From: an uncultured Eubacteriales bacterium
GTDB lineage: Bacteria > Bacillota > Clostridia > Christensenellales > CAG-917
Direction: 5' to 3'
Assembly: GCA_900550855.1 (NCBI GenBank)
Contig: URTQ01000051.1
Coordinates: forward strand, 1 to 9,522
Length of the DNA: 9,522 nt
How positions within the stretch are numbered: position 1 is the stretch's first letter; every line of letters begins with the position of its first letter. The position numbers were made by a program, and so were the translations under genes. This document shows positions 7,001 through 9,522 of this stretch, piece after piece. The notes beneath the pieces are model-generated. The model saw nothing but the letters and a program-made list of their open reading frames with translations. It was not told the DNA's origin and ran no database searches.

Positions 7001-8400
7001 GTGCTGCCGATAAACACGTTGTCGGACGGCGCTGCCGAGATACCTTTGATGACGATGTCTTTGCCGTCGCTGCCCGAAAGGATAATGGACGCGCCCGCGC
7101 CGTGTACGCCGTAGGTGTAAACGTTGAGAGAAAGCGCATAGAGTTTGTTCTTCTCAATGGTTATGCTGCGAGAGGACTTGACGCCTTGCGCGGTCATAAG
7201 TTGTTGAGAGAGCATAAACACGTTCGTGCCGACAGAACCGTCGATGAGTTTTTGAATGCGGTTGTCGTTGTTCTCGTTTGCGATTGCTTCGAGGCTACCT
7301 GCGGGAACGTAGGACGATTTCTTGTCGGGGTCTGCTTCGGACTTGGTGTAGTAAGTCGTGGAATACTTGTTGTAGTTGTCCGCAAACTTGCTCGCGTCGA
7401 TGATTGCGTTGTAACCCAAAGAGGACGGTGCGGAATCGTTGCTGCCGCTGTTGCCTGTCACGAGCGACCAACCGTTCGGGGTTGCCGAAGACGAAAGAGA
7501 AGTCGTGCCGAAATCGAAGCGTCCGTTGGACACTTTGAGGGTTGCGGTCGTGGTGGTCTTTGCGTTTTCGTTGTTCGTTCTTTCGTTGAGGACTGCTTGC
7601 GCATATTCGTCGCCGCTTTCGAGTTTGGTCAAAGTGAGGTTGTCAAACACCGCGTAACCCGTGGTAAGACCCGTCGTGTAAGACAAGGAATACTTGCCGA
7701 GCGCGAGCATAACGCTGAGCGTGGACGAGGACGAGGGCGAACCTTCGATAATCACGGAATAGGTGACCCATTGACCTTGCGTGTCGATTGCGTCAAATTC
7801 CGCATAAGTGTTGGAACTGACGTAAATGCGTGCGCCGGGCGTGCCGTTTTCAGAGCCTTTGATGTCCTTTGTCAAAACGTCGACGGAAAGTTTGTAATAA
7901 CCGCCTTTTGCAATGGTGAAAGAGGAAGACGTGTAGCCGTAAGCGGTCGGACCGTTGACTTTTTTGCCGTCCTTTTCGGATTGCTCGGGCATATAAATCA
8001 TAAGCGCGTTTTTGATTGCGTCGTCGTCGCCGTATCTGCCGCCTGCAACGAGAGCGTCGTAGAGAGAGTTGTTGTCATCGTTCCACTTGCTCTTGTTTGC
8101 GTCGTAGAGTGCTTTGTCGAGGCTGATTGCGCCTGCCGTGACGTCGTCCTTATAGTTGCCCGACGAATAGGTCTTGCCGCCCGTCCAGTTGGTTATCGTA
8201 CGGGGATAGGTCTTGACCGACGTGTCTACAACTTTGAAGTCGCCGTTGGAAATGAGAAGCCCTTTTGTGGCTTCGATTGTCTTTGTGGTGTCGTCCGTCG
8301 TGTTGTCGTCGTTCTTGTTGCAAGCGACGAACATTGCCGAAGTGAGCACGACGAGTGCGATCATCATTAGTGCTAATACTGCAAATTTCTTCTTGTTCAT
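4021..8400 (-). CDS. Large lipoprotein-like surface protein with five beta-rich (CBM-like) repeats and a C-terminal membrane anchor
   Basis: This encodes 1459 residues that I do not recognise as a named protein. Residues 1-27 form a lipoprotein-type signal (MNKKK, hydrophobic core, then FVAC with Cys27; Phe at -3 is slightly off the lipobox consensus), followed by an Asp/Asn/Thr-rich linker. Five repeats follow, at about 49-270, 289-561, 601-806, 826-1075 and 1090-1358. Each tends to have an NGxF-like opening, a P-x-x-W-T/S motif, an F-T/S-I/L...YY..SV.V.T strand pair, a W..YTF strand, a LxLG strand, and FDN/FDD-V/L-T before D/E..Y..A. The order resembles jelly-roll carbohydrate-binding modules of the CBM4/9/22 type; that is inference. 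A low-complexity DDNNNNGNN stretch leads to a transmembrane helix (about 1402-1423) and a basic tail (RKVRK, KKKEKK), so the C-terminus should be cytoplasmic. There is no LPXTG motif. The ATG at 8400 has only a weak AGG 7-9 nt upstream. It is transcribed alone, divergently from the TSUP pair. Confidence 0.88.
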   Translation of the reverse strand: MNKKKFAVLALMMIALVVLTSAMFVACNKNDDNTTDDTTKTIEATKGLLISNGDFKVVDTSVKTYPRTITNWTGGKTYSSGNYKDDVTAGAISLDKALYDANKSKWNDDNNSLYDALVAGGRYGDDDAIKNALMIYMPEQSEKDGKKVNGPTAYGYTSSSFTIAKGGYYKLSVDVLTKDIKGSENGTPGARIYVSSNTYAEFDAIDTQGQWVTYSVIIEGSPSSSSTLSVMLALGKYSLSYTTGLTTGYAVFDNLTLTKLESGDEYAQAVLNERTNNENAKTTTTATLKVSNGRFDFGTTSLSSSATPNGWSLVTGNSGSNDSAPSSLGYNAIIDASKFADNYNKYSTTYYTKSEADPDKKSSYVPAGSLEAIANENNDNRIQKLIDGSVGTNVFMLSQQLMTAQGVKSSRSITIEKNKLYALSLNVYTYGVHGAGASIILSGSDGKDIVIKGISAAPSDNVFIGSTKIDSNSYAAGTDQGVTTDGWKTYTFYIQGNQFKDYSYNMTVWLGTEGTSSNTAVEYTNWNSDKTQTTYKANGTFSNGWLFMDELNLKEIAADDVPSTLVKDANDKQTLDLTEAGMSAYEGLKVDLTTTNMSPFDGMLANTTGTSSQEGIDVIADTNGIPQGWVSNFDLTDSKAPLAKGLVSEGVVELSKDELPYDTVDKHAYQIKITGDSRYEIETQTFTIEKNKFYRISVWVKTIDVKETSGAYVYLVKKGDTVKDDSTLTTFSQINTNSDENGFDAYLNDWCELTMLVKGSEKEDVTVSLKFALGSGDRWASSTLTSGSMFVANVNGASISQTVYDNTSTGTYVKNVNLASASSSYTFTNGAFDDYDTKDENLEEGKSLNEQNAAATPSNWTFSDKTLKPNTSESNLVAGIVALNTTDNKSFSHSDQTTAVFPNIAPSVFDSFYGNFYDVNTDLASFPGKKAQLLAIGSNNGTTGYAAGFSSGSVTLSANGYYALSVYARTVGNTTFSIYLTGESSVDSTNESGASAFVETKTASESEWAKYTFYIRIGQSSVSVKLNLWLGQDTTYGTVEGETSELQAENAKSNGTVFFDNVTYNTIDEDTYDKAETSDVANETIHKLSFLTDSFDSLSSAVESRKELSTPNGWTGTVSGTTSSKATKSGIVYADRNFYEVETVDGIDYARILGADYTVDSDEATPTDEEIADAKKEARFEGKTDEEIIATLKEEKVVALKKANWIPVSVLEAKSGKQMLVINNTEKSAYTYTSSTFTLKEASFYEISVWVKTYGMSNDDDISGANVELYLGSANESDKPFAFTAIKAADTKEWTKYTFVVKTMDDDVTSVTVKLSLGKYESETVDGETTVTGITSGYAMFDDVTIKQVDEAAYDKAVTDSETDSTLLTRQVSNETKGSSDDNNNNGNNETPSKTFNTEALWWMVPTIVLAVLIIVVVIVYVVRKVRKPISKKKEKKAASPIETPSLDAKHDKYDENKE
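4327..5133 (-). repeat. Protein repeat 5 of the surface protein (residues 1090-1358)
   Basis: It opens with FLTDSFD, has TPNGWT (1110-1115), the strands SSTFTLKEASFYEISVWVKT (1234-1253) and EWTKYTFVV (1293-1301), and closes with GYAMFDDVTIKQVD and AAYDKA. It is longer than repeat 1 because of a charged helical insertion at about 1160-1204. Confidence 0.75.
5176..5925 (-). repeat. Protein repeat 4 of the surface protein (residues 826-1075)
   Basis: It opens with FTNGAF (827-832), has TPSNWT (856-861), SGSVTLSANGYYALSVYART (951-970) and EWAKYTFYI (1007-1015), and ends with FFDNVTYNTIDEDTYDKA. The closing motif is very close to that of repeat 5. Confidence 0.75.
5983..6600 (-). repeat. Protein repeat 3 of the surface protein (residues 601-806), most diverged
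   Basis: It keeps IPQGWV (625-630), TFTIEKNKFYRISVWVKT (685-702), a W..LTMLV strand and LKFALG. The NGxF opening is not clear, and the closing FDN is replaced by VANVNG. It contains Cys751, the only cysteine other than the lipobox Cys27. Confidence 0.65.
6718..7536 (-). repeat. Protein repeat 2 of the surface protein (residues 289-561)
   Basis: It opens with KVSNGRF (289-295), has TPNGWS (307-312), SITIEKNKLYALSLNVYT (412-429), WKTYTFYI (487-494) and TVWLGTEG, and ends with FMDELNLKEI in place of FDN-V-T. Confidence 0.7.
7591..8256 (-). repeat. Protein repeat 1 of the surface protein (residues 49-270)
   Basis: It opens with LISNGDF (49-55), has TNWTGG (70-75), SSSFTIAKGGYYKLSVDVLT (158-177), WVTYSVII (211-218) and MLALGKY, and ends with GYAVFDNLTLTKL and DEYAQA. 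It is the most compact clear example of the module. Confidence 0.75.
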
Positions 8401-8430
8401 ACCAAACCTATAAAGAGATTTATTTTGCTG

Positions 8431-8446
8431 GGGCTTGCGCCCTTTT
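8431..8446. other. Short GC-rich hairpin in the surface-gene leader
   Basis: GGGC (8431-8434) and GCCC (8439-8442) form a 4-bp stem with a TTGC loop, followed by TTTT on the + strand. On the - strand it falls in the 5' untranslated region of the surface-protein gene, 31 nt before its ATG. It is too short to call a terminator with confidence. Confidence 0.3.
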
Positions 8447-8468
8447 GATGTTTTGAGTTACACATTCA

Positions 8469-8500
8469 CGCATATATGCGCGCATTGTATAAATCAATAT
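8469..8500. promoter_or_regulatory. Palindromic putative operator in the divergent intergenic region
   Basis: CGCATATATGCG (8469-8480) is a perfect 12-bp palindrome. Next to it, ATTG (8484-8487) and CAAT (8495-8498) flank TATAAAT as a second, weaker dyad. The region lies between the surface-protein gene (-) and the TSUP pair (+), where a shared operator would be expected. The core GCATATATGC is identical to that at 801-810. I could not identify a convincing -35/-10 pair on either strand in 8401-8578. Confidence 0.4.
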
Positions 8501-8578
8501 GCTTTATTATCCTAATACAAAAACAATATTTTGGCAATCGAAATTCATACTTTCTCGCAAATTAATAAAACTAAAAGT

Positions 8579-9013
8579 ATGCAAAACGAAACCTATATCA
8601 ATCGAATTGTTGCAAAAAACTTCTTCAAATATAACCCGTCGGGGCAAAACGTGTCGGCAAAGCGCAAAATCGCAATGTGTCTTGCTTCGCTTTTCATTGG
8701 CGCGATAAACGGACTTTTCGGCGCGGGCGGCGGTATGCTCGCCGTGCCGTGTTTGACATACGTTTGGGGACTCGACGAAAAGAGCGCGCACGCAACCGCA
8801 ATCGCCGTGATACTGCCGCTGTGCCTCGTAAGTTCCGTCGTGTACGCACTCAAAGGAAACTACGAACCGAGCGTGATTTTGCCCACCGTGATAGGCGTTA
8901 CGATAGGCGGAATCGTCGGTGCGTTGCTTCTCAAAAAAATGTCCGCAAACGCCGTTTCCTTTCTCTTTTACGCGCTTATGACTTTTGCGGGATTCAAAAT
9001 GATTTTTGACTGA
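8579..9013 (+). CDS. TauE/SafE (TSUP) family half-transporter, first subunit
   Basis: This encodes 144 residues. TSUP proteins export small anions, mostly sulfite, sulfoacetate or related organosulfur compounds; full-length members are about 250 residues with two homologous halves. This one has a soluble, basic N-terminus (about residues 1-30) and four membrane segments (about 31-59, 71-91, 98-118 and 124-142). It carries the family's glycine motif FGAGGGMLAVP (about residues 47-57) and the following TAIAV stretch. Its length is that of one half. The ATG at 8579 is preferred; an upstream TTG at 8531 would add 16 residues without similarity, and an ATG at 8675 would start inside the first membrane segment. 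No clear Shine-Dalgarno sequence precedes it. The second half is 64 nt downstream on the same strand. Substrate unknown. Confidence 0.85.
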   Translation: MQNETYINRIVAKNFFKYNPSGQNVSAKRKIAMCLASLFIGAINGLFGAGGGMLAVPCLTYVWGLDEKSAHATAIAVILPLCLVSSVVYALKGNYEPSVILPTVIGVTIGGIVGALLLKKMSANAVSFLFYALMTFAGFKMIFD

Positions 9014-9020
9014 AAAAGCG

Positions 9021-9034
9021 TTTTATCGATAAAA
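9021..9034. repeat. 14-bp perfect palindrome between the two TSUP genes
   Basis: TTTTATCGATAAAA is a perfect palindrome 7 nt after the first TSUP stop codon. It is A/T-rich and has no T-run beyond it, so it is a weak terminator at best. It could be a protein-binding site or an mRNA processing structure within the operon. Confidence 0.4.
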
Positions 9035-9077
9035 TTCAAGCGATAAAGTGCCGATTTCGTATCAATATGAGGTGAAA

Positions 9078-9455
9078 ATGCAATTTATATTTTTTATTTT
9101 GGCAGGGCTGTTAGGGGGCATACTCGCAGGTATGGGAATGGGTGGCGGAACGCTCACTTTGCCCATACTCGTACTGGTTATGAACGTTGCGCAACTCACC
9201 GCGCAATTCGCGAATCTAATCGCCTTTTTGCCGTCTGGAACAGCCGCGCTTTTCGTCCACGTCAAGAACGGTTTGGTGCGCAAAGAGAACTTGATTTATA
9301 TGCTCGTTCCGTCGATAATCGCTTGCATAGGATGTTCGTTTTTCGCAACGGAAGCGAACGGCGATTTGCTCAAAAAACTTTTCGGCGGATTTCTGGTGCT
9401 TGTAGCGATAGTTTCTTTTATCTCGAAAATCGTAAAAGAGGTTAAAAATTCATAA
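9078..9455 (+). CDS. TauE/SafE (TSUP) family half-transporter, second subunit
   Basis: This encodes 125 residues, again half the usual TSUP length. It has four membrane segments (about residues 2-28, 39-61, 71-90 and 99-116) with the glycine motif GMGMGGGTLTLPIL (about 18-31), which matches the motif in the preceding protein. The two are therefore homologous halves that probably assemble into one exporter. The ATG at 9078 is chosen because it follows a strong Shine-Dalgarno sequence (GAGGTGA) at the right spacing; the GTG at 9048 would add ten residues and has no such signal. It ends in a basic tail (SKIVKEVKNS). It is probably co-transcribed with the gene 64 nt upstream. No clear terminator is visible before the window ends. 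Confidence 0.86.
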   Translation: MQFIFFILAGLLGGILAGMGMGGGTLTLPILVLVMNVAQLTAQFANLIAFLPSGTAALFVHVKNGLVRKENLIYMLVPSIIACIGCSFFATEANGDLLKKLFGGFLVLVAIVSFISKIVKEVKNS

Positions 9456-9522
9456 CAACCCCGTATTTGATTTTTCCACGCAAGTCTTTTGTCATACGAA
9501 AACCCCGAAATCCTCGTCAAAG

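Noticed and set aside
6349..8370. Long open frame (673 codons) on the + strand, antisense to the surface-protein gene
   Set aside because: Its translation is rich in Arg, Val, Cys and His without a recognisable domain, it has no ribosome binding site, and it mirrors a - strand gene with coherent repeats, a signal peptide and a terminator. It is best explained by the codon bias of the real gene.
8401..8578. Sigma-70 promoters in the divergent intergenic region
   Set aside because: Several -10-like (GATAAT, TACAAT) and -35-like (TTGCCA, TTGATT) boxes exist on the - strand, but none pair at 16-18 nt spacing, so I do not annotate a promoter.
9456..9522. Possible C-terminus of a - strand gene (FDEDFGVFV then TGA at 9494-9492)
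   Set aside because: Only about nine codons lie in the window, too few to separate a real gene end from chance. A + strand gene start is not visible either.

Overview
The window looks like a chromosomal segment from a Bacillota (Clostridia-type) bacterium. This rests on gene content: a DUF421-DUF4363 gene pair, a SpoVB-type flippase, a pair of half-length TauE/SafE proteins, a lipoprotein-style surface protein, and A/T-flanked intrinsic terminators. No rRNA or other phylogenetic marker is present, so the assignment is an inference.

Layout. The left edge (1-797, + strand) holds the C-terminal part of murC (UDP-N-acetylmuramate--L-alanine ligase), cut by the window start. A strong symmetrical terminator (871-915) separates it from convergent genes on the - strand. 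Reading leftwards on that strand from about 8400 come a very large secreted or anchored surface protein (4021-8400, 1459 aa) with its own terminator (3968-4008), a SpoVB/MurJ-like polytopic flippase (2165-3868), a DUF421 membrane protein (1302-2117) and a DUF4363 protein (928-1305). The last two overlap by ATGA and are certainly co-transcribed; the flippase is 47 nt upstream of DUF421 and probably belongs to the same transcript. Divergent from the large surface gene, on the + strand, are two half-size TauE/SafE (TSUP) transporter genes (8579-9013 and 9078-9455).

How the parts relate. MurC makes a cytoplasmic peptidoglycan precursor, and the SpoVB-like protein belongs to a superfamily that flips lipid-linked cell-wall or polysaccharide precursors, so the left half has a cell-envelope flavour. 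The surface protein has five degenerate repeats of a beta-rich module resembling carbohydrate-binding jelly-roll domains. It lies between a lipoprotein signal at the N-terminus and a transmembrane helix with a basic cytoplasmic tail at the C-terminus, so it may be held at both ends. The TSUP pair probably forms one anion exporter from two subunits.

The most interesting points are the doubly anchored five-repeat protein, a 16-bp RNA stem that places the DUF421 start codon in its loop, a 77-residue strongly basic tail on the flippase, and a perfect GCATATATGC-centred palindrome found in two separate intergenic regions. I did not find a CRISPR array, tRNA, rRNA, transposase, phage gene or recognisable defence system.
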